Source: Dipteris shenzhenensis (lineage: Eukaryota; Polypodiophyta; Polypodiopsida; Gleicheniales). From it: a stretch of 64,000 bases of DNA. The notes beneath the pieces are model-generated. The model did not search any database. It was not told where the DNA came from and saw only the letters and a program-made list of their open reading frames with translations. Positions within the stretch are counted from its first letter, which is position 1. Every line of letters starts with the position of its first letter. Location of the stretch: assembly GCA_047967505.1 (NCBI GenBank), contig CM106540.1, one strand, 5' to 3'. This document shows positions 34,260 through 43,663 of the stretch, piece by piece. A program made the translations under genes and the position numbers.

Positions 34260-35297
34260 CTAGGGCTTCAAACTTGGGTCACTTCGTAGCTGCTTCGCCA
34301 GAGCCATGTCCTTGTCCATGACCGTGACGCGCCTTGCATGGATGGCACACAAGTTGGCACCCTCGAACAGAGCGGTGGTCGCTTGCTCTACAGTCTCTTG
34401 GAGTGCCCCCATAGCTCCTGTGCTGAAGCGCACGTCATTCTTGTGTCCCTGTGCGATCTCCCGTACCACACATTGGAAGGGAGCACGTGGGATCAAGTTG
34501 TCGATGGTCTTCTGCATTTGCTTGATCTCCCTTAGGGCCCGTGCTCTTGGTTTTGCTCGGTACGGCTTCCTAAATCTTGGTGAGGGCCTTACAGGTACCC
34601 AAACACCTTCCCACGGCCTCCTGTCTGCTGCCTTGAACTTCTTCCAGTCCTCCTGCCTGCGTTGGTCCTCCTCTGAGTCCTCCTCTCGCTGACGTCTAGA
34701 GCTTAGGCCTTCTTTGGGATGGGGCTTCCTTAGAGTCTGCTTTACCCTCCTCATGGGCACAAGGTTCATCTCTACCATGGGCTGTATCTTTGAGAGAGGG
34801 AAAATGGTGCTCTTCCTAGCAGTCTGTTGGCCCTCAGGAAGCCTCTCTATATCTCAGAGGTTATCGAACACATTTTGTTCGATTGGGAGAGGGATCTCAT
34901 GGGGAGGGGAAGGCCGAGGGGAAGGTTAAGGGGAAGGCTGAGGGTCAAGCTGAGGCTAAGGCTGAGGGGAAGGCTAAGGGGAAGGTTGAGGGTCATGCTA
35001 AGGCTGAGGCTGAGGGGAAGGCTGAGGGGAAGGCTGGGGAGAAGGCTGAGGGGAAGGCTCATGCTCTTGGGGCTGGGGAGTGGGCTCACGAGACTTGGGA
35101 GGAGAAGAAGGCTCAAGAGACTGGGGAGTGGGCTCACGGGACTTGGGGGAGTTGGGGGAGGGCTCACGAGATTCAGGGGAGGCGCCATCGGACCTAGATA
35201 GATTCATGTGCATGGATGCCATGGAGGTGGTGGAGCTAGAGGAGGAAGGGTGGAGGCGGCGTCTAGTGGGTCTAGCAGTGTTCTTTGCTCTTGCCAT
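34260..35297 (-). pseudogene. Transposon-encoded histone H3 variant, copy 2 (tail has stops, histone fold intact)
   Basis: From ATG 35297 the protein begins MARAKNTARPTRRR, close to the canonical H3 start (R2, K4, T6, A7 and R8 kept; K9 is Pro). A long tail rich in Ser, Pro, Glu and SPQP repeats follows, with about five in-frame stops, mostly TAG where CAG is expected. Then comes QTARKST, matching H3 residues 5-11, and a basic stretch. The histone fold is complete: [46 protein letters not shown] and DKDMALAKQL, with H113 and D123 equivalents of the H3-H3 interface and K79 kept. Loop 1 has canonical length, unlike most CENH3. From ATG 34778 a stop-free 172-aa protein with the whole fold remains possible. 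About 345 aa if intact, against 135 for H3. Confidence 0.85.
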
Positions 35298-35310
35298 TGC
35301 ATAATGAGAG

Positions 35311-35336
35311 TTAGGGTTTTTTTTAACTTTTTATAA
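35311..35336 (-). promoter_or_regulatory. Telo-box and TATA-like sequence upstream of the H3-like gene
   Basis: On the minus strand TTATAAAAAG (35336-35327) and AAACCCTAA (35319-35311) precede the ATG at 35297. Telo-boxes are frequent in plant promoters of genes active in dividing cells, such as ribosomal protein and histone genes. If the TATA sequence is used, the 5' UTR is very short. Confidence 0.4.
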
Positions 35337-35384
35337 GGGCCCATCATGTTTTGACATCCCTTTTAATTACATATAGGGTTTCAT

Positions 35385-35600
35385 CATGCCCCCTGCCCCC
35401 ACCCTAACCCCTCCACCCCCCCCACCCTCGTCGCCCTCCCCCCCCTTGCCCTCCCCCTACTTGCCCCACCCACACTCGTCGCCCTCCCCCATACCCCCAT
35501 CCCCCCCTCCCCCCACCCTTGCTACCACTCCACCCCTCACCTTGCCCTGCCCCATGCCCCTCCCTTCTCTCCCCCCTCCTTCACCATGTCCCCACTTTCC
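35385..35600. repeat. C-rich tract, copy 2
   Basis: The plus strand is mostly C with CCCTCCCCC and CACCC runs. It is the counterpart of 3950-4145 and lies between the H3-like gene start and the P4 end. Confidence 0.8.
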
Positions 35601-36771
35601 CAACGTCATGTCAGTACAAAAAGTATGGTCAAAATAAGCAAGATATTAAAGAGTGAGTACACAAATTGTGGTCAAAATAAGCAATATAGTTATTTCATAT
35701 TTGTATACAATTACACCATAGCTTCTGTTGGTGGTTGGACCCATCTGCTCCCTTCTCTCACTCTAGCTTACAACCAACGTGTGACTCCTTAAGTCCCTAT
35801 GGATGCTTTCCAAGCACTATGCCTTCTATTTTTTGATACAATTTGAACTGCTTTTGCAAGTTCTGATGCCTTTGCCTTTTCAGACTTCAAAGTCCTTCCT
35901 AGTAAACATCTAAATAACCAGTCGAACATCTCATGCAATGCATTGCTGCGAGTGACACCACCACCATGCCTTGAGTTCTTGAAGTAGGCTGCCATGGATC
36001 TATAGTGTGACTTCTCCATGCCTTGTGTATTCCAAATTGACAAAGGACCCCAATTTTGTACAAACCATTGTCCGTGTGTAGAGAGAATATGCTGCAAACA
36101 GGATGAGAATCAAATCAGCAACAAAAACTGTTTATAAAGCAAGTGCTAAATATTATGATGGTGCCAAGATTACCATGTAATACGTAATGTGCGACTCCCC
36201 CCATGCTGTTTCCCTAGACATTTTCTTATCCTCCTTAAGTTTGACATGTCCTCCATGGAATCCCATCTCTGACAACAACTTCTCAGCTTCTGTAATGCAC
36301 CGTGCAAATACTTCTTGCGGAATTAAATTCCAAGCATAAACAAGATGCAAATACAACAACTTATCAAGTACACACAATTCTGTATGTAAAGTACATATGT
36401 GTACTCTCTCAAGTGGGATGGGCAAGATGGGATCCCACTTTGGATCCTTCTTGTCACGATTGGGAGCTTGCATTTGGCTACAAGATAGAATGCCATTCTC
36501 CCATTGTAAGCCAGCCTTTTTCTTACATTGCAAACACATGCAATAAAGGCATGTGTTCATTGCATTTGCCCCTGTATCACAACCATGCAAGCACTTGAGG
36601 GTTTTCAAATCACCAGCAAGATGCCATTCAACTTGAAAGGTTCCATGGCCATCGACTATCAATGTTTGCCCTTCCTCTTGTCTTCGGAAGGTCGATGGGA
36701 TTCCTGTTCTATCTAGAACCCACTTCAATGTCTCATGGCACTCTTTCAGAGTCTCAAATGCTACAAGCCAC

Positions 36772-38854
36772 TGTTGGGGTAAGTATGATCAAGGGCTTGC
36801 TCTATGGTGCATGGGTGCATCTAGGGGAGTCACATGTGTGTTTGTGTGTGTTGTAAAGGCACATCAAGTGCTATGATGTGTCTAGTGTGTGACCTAAGTG
36901 ATGATGTAAGACAAAGGCAATCCCACTGATGTAGGGATTGATTCCCACTGATGTAGGAGGTGATTGCCACTACGTAGGCAAGGTATTACCTTCTCCCCCT
37001 TTCTATAAGAGAGAGTCCTCTCTCTCACAATCATAATAGAGATCTACCATCTTTCTTTCATTGTGCTCTCACACCTCTTGCAAGATGCATCTATTCTATC
37101 CTACGGGATCCTACAAATGGTATCAGAGCTTTAGGTTCTAGATCTAGCCTACCCTAGCATTAGATGCTATCTCTAGCATAAACTACTAGTTTCTCATCTT
37201 CTCCATTTTCCTTCTTCTTCCCCAAATCTTTGAGAGCTCTGTTCTCTGCCTACAAACGACCATTGCCCAAACCCTTTGAGCTGCAAACTCCTTACATATG
37301 GGCAAACTTCCAGCTACAAGCAATCAGAGAAATTTCAACTGTACGTGCAATGCCAACACTCACACTCTTTGATGAAATTTCATGCAATGCTGCCTCTGTA
37401 CTTACCTATCTGCAAATTCCTCTAAGCTCATGCTGGATGACACTAAGGGCAAGCTACCATTGAAATCTGAGCTCATTTGGACAAGAGATGGAAGAGAAAA
37501 CGATGAAAAACCAGTCTGTCTTCTCTGGCTATGGCGACCTGGTGCAACATTGCGCCCCTCCTTGCTGGTAGCTCTTCTCTGGTATAAGGCCTTTCTTCCT
37601 GCATAAAAATCCCCTTGAATAGAGCTATGAGCTATGAGAATTGCACCCTCCAAGTTCTGGTCTCTGTTTTGGACAGTTTTGACAAGGTTGTGAGTTTGAT
37701 GCTACATTAGATGCTACTTTAGCATTTCTGATGTTTTAAAGTGTTGAATAGCTTCAGTACAATTATGGCTACAGTTTGCTTTAAGTTGCTACACCTGGAT
37801 TTGCTTGGAATACTTTCATTTAGCCACCTCTATGAAGCATGCAAGTGGAAGCATCATTTCCATTATGTTTTGTAGTATGGAATTTGGTTACAAGTCTTTG
37901 CTACACTAAATGCTTGTACTTTGAAGGATTATTTTTTATTGCTCATATTTTCACTTGTAAGGCACTAGACACTGCCCTCGGGTAAGAACTTGCCATGGAA
38001 GCTAATACTATTTCTGATGAGTTTAATGGACCAAGTTTCCATACTTGGCAAACAAAAGCCAAGTTTATGCTTATGAAAAAGAAGATATGGACTGTTGTGA
38101 ATGGAAAGAAGTCTACAAAAGAAAAAGCTAAAGACAAGAAGGACTACTTCAACAATAAAGCAAATATGCCTGAAGGAAGAACTCCATCAACAAATGAAGA
38201 AAATGAAGACTATGCTTTTTAGGCACTTTGTCTTTTTTGTTTATCATCACTTGGTCAAATTTTGAGGTTCTCTGCCTGGAGTAGTACTCCAAAAAGAATA
38301 TGTTATGTAAATCACCTCTGGTCACCATATGATGTAGGCCATGTGATATGTGTTTTGACTATCCCATTTCTGTGAACCTCACACCCTTGGGAACCCTTGC
38401 TAGCATGAGATCCTAGCCATAGATTAATCCTTGACCACCATGAGATGGCATGAGAAACTATGAGACTAGAGGCAATCCCTTGACACTGCAAGAGGCAACC
38501 CCTTGAAGGGGGGTTTGTTGGGGTAAGTATGATCAAGGGCTTGCTCTATGGTGCATGTGTGCATCTAGGGGAGTCACATGTGTGTTTGTGTGTGTAGGCA
38601 CATCAAGTGCTATGATGTGTATAGTGTGTGACCTAAGTGATGATGTAAGACAAAGGCAATCCTGGTAATGTAGGGATTGATTCCCACTGATGAAGGGGCT
38701 GATTGCCACTATGTAGGGAAGTTATTACCTTCTCCCCCTTTCTATAAGAGAGAGTCCTCTCTCTCACAATCATAATAGAGATCTACCATCTTTCTTTCAT
38801 TGTGCTTTCACACCTCTTGCAAGATGCATCTATTCTATCCTACAGGATCCTACA
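36772..38854 (+). mobile_element. Non-autonomous Copia-type LTR element nested in P4, 2083 bp
   Basis: LTRs 36772-37115 (344 bp) and 38516-38854 (339 bp) start TGTTGGGGTAAG and end ATCCTACA. The target duplication is GCCAC (36767-36771 and 38855-38859). PBS TGGTATCAGAGC is at 37118 and a purine tract GAAGGGGGG at 38505-38513. Copy 1 shows the empty site (GATATATGGTGGCTTGCAGC near 2504). The LTRs differ at roughly 4 percent of positions plus a small indel. Only a gag start is encoded, so proteins must come from another element. Confidence 0.95.
37995..38222 (+). CDS. Short gag-like protein of the non-autonomous Copia element
   Basis: The 75-aa frame begins MEANTISDEFNGPSFHTWQT and continues KAKFMLMKKKIW, the N-terminal Copia gag motif. 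It ends soon after in a Lys- and Glu-rich stretch; no zinc knuckle or pol follows. It is either a truncated gag or a small protein kept by the element. Confidence 0.65.
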   Translation: MEANTISDEFNGPSFHTWQTKAKFMLMKKKIWTVVNGKKSTKEKAKDKKDYFNNKANMPEGRTPSTNEENEDYAF

Positions 38855-40419
38855 GCCACCATATATCTTTCTCTGATTGCACTGAGAAATCTTGCTCTAC
38901 TTCTTCATCCCCTTGAACAAAGGCTAAGGTTTTATTCATAATGCAGATGCTGACTCTCTCTAACTTGTGTTCTTTCACCAATTGAGCTTCATCCATTTTG
39001 ATGACAAATATGAGCTTTCCATTGCAATCTGTACAACAAAAGAGAAAAATTGTTAGGATAAACATGATATAGGAAATGAACTAAGTAAAGTGCAATGCTA
39101 TAATGGATTTCCTCTTACCATCTTCTCTCATGCCATAGAATTTGACCATTGCTTGTTGCAGTTTCTCAACATCTAAGTAGACATTGTTGAAAGCATTCAT
39201 CTCAAAGGTTTGTAAGCCAGATTTCTTTTTACTCTTCCAAGTCATTGTGCCCCTTATGCAATGGTACCCTCCAAGCATTTCTCTTGCACATTGGTTTGTT
39301 TCTCATCGTGCACATCTCATAGACCAAGGTGTGGGTAGCGGCATTGTAGACTTCTTATACTTTCCCAAAATAGCAGACTTGAAAATTTTGAAAATAGATG
39401 TGTAAGCTTCATGAATTACATGGGTAGTATCACAAGCTACAAGCATCTCCTTTGCATCCACAATATCCTTGAAGTCCTTCATCACCTCCTCAGCAACTTG
39501 CACATGTAGGCACTTGTGTCTTGGGTCCCTTAGTATCCCAATGACATTGCTTGACTCCAATAAACTAGCTAGAGCATATGAGCAGTCAATATCATCCCCG
39601 TCTGTTCTTCCCATCACATCTTCCATGAAGTTCCTAAAGAAGAACACAATAAAAACTTAGTCACAAACAGTGTAGCACAAAAGAGTGTAATCTCTTTGGA
39701 AGATTTGATAACCAACCTTGTAGCCCGGACTCTTCTCTTTCTAGCACCACTAGTGGATGCCAATGCATCCATGTTATGTAAGTACCTTCTTTTCCTCTCC
39801 TTCAATCCCAAAGGTGATTCTTTCATCTTTTGCACTCGTTCTTTTGCCTTCTCTCGTTCCTTCTCTATGGCTCATCGTACTTAATTGTATATAGATCTTT
39901 CCAAGCCTTTTTTGACTCAGCTAGCTTACAAAGTGACTCTTCTAATTTATGTCGCTCCAAGTCCAATGCTTTGGCTTTATCATAAAGATCCTAGTTCTCC
40001 CTTTTAAGATCCTACATAGAGTTATGCATTGCAACAATGGTGCTATTTCCCAAATGTGCTAGCACCTCTGCTTGGGCTCTACGCATCTCGCTTGCTTGCA
40101 TAGCCATTGACTTAGCATTGTTTAACCGATTGCAATAACCAAGCAACCTCGCATGTCCATTTTCAACAAACCGAACTAGCTCATGCATTGTATGGAAAGG
40201 AGGGCTCTTTTGGTTGGCAGGATCTAAAGGATACAAGGATCCTTCCACTCAAAGGTTGAGATGCTTCTTTCCTTGTGAATGAAGACTATGGATTTTGGAA
40301 GCTCCCCTCAATCCTAGACTACGTGTGCTTGCATATTCAGCCTCCAACTCTAAGTGAACCTGGTACTTGTTGGAGACATCCTTGAATGGTGCCATGACTA
40401 AAGGAGTGTAGAGAAGGAG

Positions 40420-40700
40420 AAGGTGTGGAGATGCAGGCTTGAAGGAGCAGCATGCAAGAAGAGGGAGGGCGAGGAGGAGGAGGGATGGGGGAGGGAGGAC
40501 TAGTAGTTGGAGAGGAGGAAAGGGGGGCAGACCAGCAGGTGTGGAGGGTGAGGAGTAGGCATGGAGGAGGAAGGAGGGAGGAGGGAGGAGCAGGAGGGAG
40601 GGGGGAGGAGGAGCAGCAGTGGAGGAGGGAGGGGGAGGGTAGGAGGAGCAGGCGCAGGGGAGGGAGGGAGGGGAAGTTGCCTTGTAGGAGAGCTATTCAT
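40420..40700. repeat. GGA-rich tract
   Basis: The plus strand consists of GGAGG and GAGGGAGG runs. A second tract at 41860-42062 begins with the same GAGTAGGCnTGGAGGAGG, so the pair may flank a later insertion. Confidence 0.75.
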
Positions 40701-41089
40701 TGCTAGAGGCCACCCGGGCATTGATGAGAGTGGCAGCATGGTGGAGCAGTAGGTCGCGGGCATTGAAGTGAGTATGTTGCACCTTTGTTGTTGGCCGTGC
40801 GTGAAGGAGAGCACTGGGTTGCTTAGGTGGGAGTCATAATGTGAGGCGTACAATTGCAGCTGCTCAGCGGTTGGGTAGGCTTTGTCTCTTGTGTCACTAC
40901 TTGTAGTAGAAGGCGATGTGCATAGCGGTGTAGCTGAGTGCGTGCTGAGGCTAGAGCCATCGGCCAGCTTGGTGGTCTCGTAGGTCATTTTGAAGTGATG
41001 AATGTCCGTCGGTGGTTGGTAGGTCAAAGCATGCTGCTCCTCTTCCATTGAGACTGCTTCGAATTGTTTTGTGGTTGCCGGCACTGAGC

Positions 41090-41859
41090 TTGAAAGAGCT
41101 GCGCTATCCCTTGGAAGTGCTTGTTGGAGATGTGTAGCATTGGAAAGGTGCGGCTGTTACATAGAAGAGCTCCTGTGAAGGACCTTGGAGGTTATCGATT
41201 GTGAGGAGCTGTGGAGCTTTGTTGTAGGGATTTTGATGCAGGGCCATGGCAGAGTTACAGCCCCTGGCTGTAGATACTTAGGAGCATGTTGGCCTTAGAG
41301 CTTGCAGGTCGTTCGCTGAGACTATGCAGCCAGTCGATGTCTTACACAGAAGGTGTTGTAGAAGTGTGTAGAGGTTAGCTTTGGAGTCGAGGCTATATGG
41401 AGCTTAGTTGATGCTGAAGCCTTAGCTTTGGAGTGCAGATTCTAGAAACTTTTACTATCCTTGGCTTGCAAGATAGAAGAAACTATGGGGCTCTCCCTCT
41501 CCCTCAAAGCTCACTAAAAAACTCAGTCTCTCCTTATCTTTCTCACAAGCACAATGGATGGAAAATCTCTCTCTCTCACAATGGAAGTCGTCACAAAGAA
41601 CTCAAGCAATGAATGTAAAACTCTCTCTCTTTCAATAGATCTCTCACAAACTATCGAAAGAGATGAACGGAAATCCTATGGATGGAAAAATTTCCAATGA
41701 ACGGAAGTTCTCTATGGAAGTGAACTCTCACAAGAACACTCGAGAACTCTCAATCTCACAACCTCTCTCACAAGGATCTCAATGCCTCACCGGAAGGCAA
41801 GGGAGCTCTGATACCATGACAAAATATGAAGAGGGGAGAGGAGAAGAGTGGAGATGAGG
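41090..41859 (-). mobile_element. Fragment of a Copia B-family element (LTR end, PBS, leader)
   Basis: Read on minus, 41859-41817 matches the last 43 bp of the Copia B LTR. PBS TGGTATCAGAGCTC follows at 41816-41803, then about 340 bp of leader similar to 18630-18900 with GAGAGA and TTCCATCCATTG motifs. The remainder and the left boundary are uncertain. The frame at 40500-41084 beyond it is not recognised. Confidence 0.7.
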
Positions 41860-42236
41860 GCAGAAGGAGTAGGCGTGGAGGAGGGAGGGAGGGAGGGGGA
41901 GGAGGAGGAAGGGGGAGGAGGGAGTGAGGAGGGGGAGGGGAGGAGAGGGGAGGGGGAGGAGGGAGGGAGGGAGGGGGAGGAGGAGGGAGGGGGAGGAGGG
42001 AGTGAGGAGGGGGAATGAGGGAGGGTGAGGGAGGGAGGGAGGAGAAAGAAGGAGGGAGGGAATTCAAAATTCAAATTTTTGAATTTTGAAAATTTTGGTT
42101 CCCACCTAGGAGTAAGAGTTGTGTAAGAGGTGTAAGAGGTGGGGTCACTTGTGGGCTTAATTCACCTAGGTGAGGGGGGGTTAGGACTTTTTGGGACCTA
42201 CCTTGGCCCTTTCATTAGGACTAATCCATTCCTTAT

Positions 42237-42268
42237 GAGGCCCTTTTGAGACCCCAATTCTCCCCTAA
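42237..42268 (-). repeat. Right TIR of TIR element copy 2
   Basis: Exact inverse of 29756-29787; the flank continues TGCTTTTAG in Copia A2 RT sequence. Confidence 0.95.
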
Positions 42269-43275
42269 TGCTTTTAGATTTCCAAGGCAGATTTCTCACT
42301 TTATGTAAGAAAAACAGAGAAAGGCATTATGTTGCTTGTCATTTATGTTGATGATTTGATCATCACAGGTGATAGTGATGAAGATATCCTTCATGTGAAA
42401 ATGCTATTGAAGTAGAAGTTTGAGATGAAGGATTTGGGAGAGCTACATTACTTCTTGGGCATTGAGGTGATTAGATCCACAAGTGGGATATGCCTCTTGC
42501 AGAGGCAGTATGGATTGGATATGCTGTCCAAATATGGGATGACACACTGTAAGCCTATTTCAGTTTCTTTGGAGCAAAATTGAAGTTGAGCACAGATGCA
42601 GGGGAGCTTCTGGAAGACCCTACTATGTACAGACGCATAGTAGGAAGTTTGATTTATATGACTATTACCAAGCCAAATTTGAGCTATGCTATTGGGTTGG
42701 TAAGTCAATTTATGCAGGCTCTAAGGAAACCGCATTTGGATGTGGCTAGACGCATACTAAGGTATGTGAAGTCTACATTGCAGTATGGACTATTTTATAA
42801 GACAAGGGTTCAGATACAGTTGCATGGATACACTGATGCTGATTGGGCTAGTAGTATTTCTGATAGACTACCAATGGATATGTGTTCTCTTTTGGGAGTG
42901 CTGCAGTCACTTCGAGCAGCAAGAAACAGCCTACAGTTGCCTTTTCGAGCACAAAGGCTGAGTACAGGGGTGCAACAATGGCTGCATGTGAGGTAGCTTG
43001 GTTGCATAAGCTACTTTATGAATATGCATCAGTCTACAGATGGGCCAGTTGTCATTTATTGTGACAACATGAGCAGTATACACTTGGCAAATAACCCAGT
43101 CTATCATGCTAGAACAAAGCACATTGAGGTGCATTATCAGTTGTGCAGGAGAAGGTTCTAGTAGGTTTTATTGATCTAGTTTATGTCAGCACAGAGGATC
43201 AGGTAGCTGACATATTCATGAAGGCATTGGGTGCAGAGAAGCTGAGCAAGTTCAGAGACCTGCTTGGTGTGTAGG
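42269..43275 (+). pseudogene. Copia A2 reverse transcriptase and RNase H, 3' piece
   Basis: It continues the frame cut at 29755: ISKADFSLYVRKTEKG, YVDDLIITG, then a TAG near 42415, FEMKDLGELHYFLGIEV, a frameshift near 42583, RRIVGSLIYMTITKP, TDADWASS and, in another frame, SSKKQPTVAFSSTKAEYRGA and YCDNMSSIHLANNPVYHART. These are Copia RT and RNase H blocks. It ends just before a purine tract and the LTR at 43301. Not functional. Confidence 0.9.
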
Positions 43276-43300
43276 AATTAGGATTGAGCTTGAGGGGGAG

Positions 43301-43663
43301 TGTTGAGATATCAAGCTCCACTCGTGATATGCCAGGGTGACCGTTGTGCATTTATGTCACTGACTTGTTAGCTGCAGATGCCGTTGGTACACTGCCCATG
43401 AATAATAGCTGGATGACAGCTATCTTTATGTACTCTAGTTAGTGGCTCAATTAGTATGCCACCTAGGTTAGCTGAGTTTGGTTTGAGACCCACATATAGG
43501 GTTCACCTATTCCTTTTGTACTTAGAGTAGGTTTTTTTTTTTTGGCTTTCACAACTAAGAAGAAGAAAATTGTTTTCAGCCTCCACCTTTGTGTGCATTC
43601 CCCCATTGTGTATGTGAGAAAGCTGCAAGTGAGACTCCTTAATTCTCTCCCACTCTCTTCACG
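43301..43663 (+). mobile_element. 3' LTR of Copia A2
   Basis: It starts TGTTGAGATATCAAGCTCC after purine tract GAGGGGGAG and ends CTCTTCAC; the final A is lost. It is the same family as the LTR at 2029-2397. It is inserted in CACTA transposase sequence, which resumes immediately after it. Confidence 0.85.

Larger units (their letters stand above)
35789..40395 (-). pseudogene. Transposase-like gene P4 of TIR element copy 2, interrupted
   Basis: It starts at 40395 (MAPFKDVSNKYQVHLELEAE) and is spliced, with introns near 39720-39640 and 39120-39030. The coding order is a coiled region, ILRDPRHKCLHVQVAEEVMK, RGTMTWKSKKKSGLQTFEMN, then VKEHKLERVSICIMNK. The LTR element 36772-38854 sits next. After it come VDGHGTFQVEWHLAGDLKTL, KCLHGCDTGANAMN, CX2C (CLYC), PIPLERVHICTLHTEL, an intron (36175 to about 36094), and QNWGPLSIWNTQGMEKSHYR with SRHGGG. 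Stops occur in the N-terminal part and about 330 bp are deleted after KEDKKMS. It is the best candidate for the element's transposase; the RNase H-like fold and its acidic residues are inference only. Confidence 0.55.
29756..42268 (+). mobile_element. Large TIR DNA transposon, copy 2 (12.5 kb; about 10.4 kb without nested LTR element)
   Basis: Perfect 32-bp terminal inverted repeats at 29756-29787 and 42237-42268 start TTAGGGGAGAATTGGGGTCT. Interior order is microsatellite and minisatellite, P1 (+), P2 (+), palindrome, H3-like gene (-), C-rich tract, transposase-like gene (-) with a nested LTR element, a Copia B leader fragment, and a GGA-rich tract. It interrupts a Copia RT frame, which proves it is an insertion. 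No matching target duplication is seen: left flank TGGTCTGA, right flank TGCTTTTA. Copy 1 at 2398-9475 has the same gene order. The superfamily is not assigned. Confidence 0.9.

Noticed and set aside
34260-34778. Centromeric histone CENH3 as identity of the H3-like gene
   Set aside because: Loop 1 between the first two long helices has the canonical H3 length and the REIAQ motif is kept, unlike typical plant CENH3. The LIP motif and long tail recall CENH3, so I leave it as an H3 variant.
40500-41084. 194-aa minus-strand frame in the large TIR element
   Set aside because: Half of it is the translation of a GGA-rich tract and the rest has no recognised similarity; it has no counterpart visible in copy 1.
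29756-42268. hAT assignment of the large TIR element from its TAGGGG ends
   Set aside because: No 8-bp target duplication is present and P4 shows no hAT dimerisation domain.
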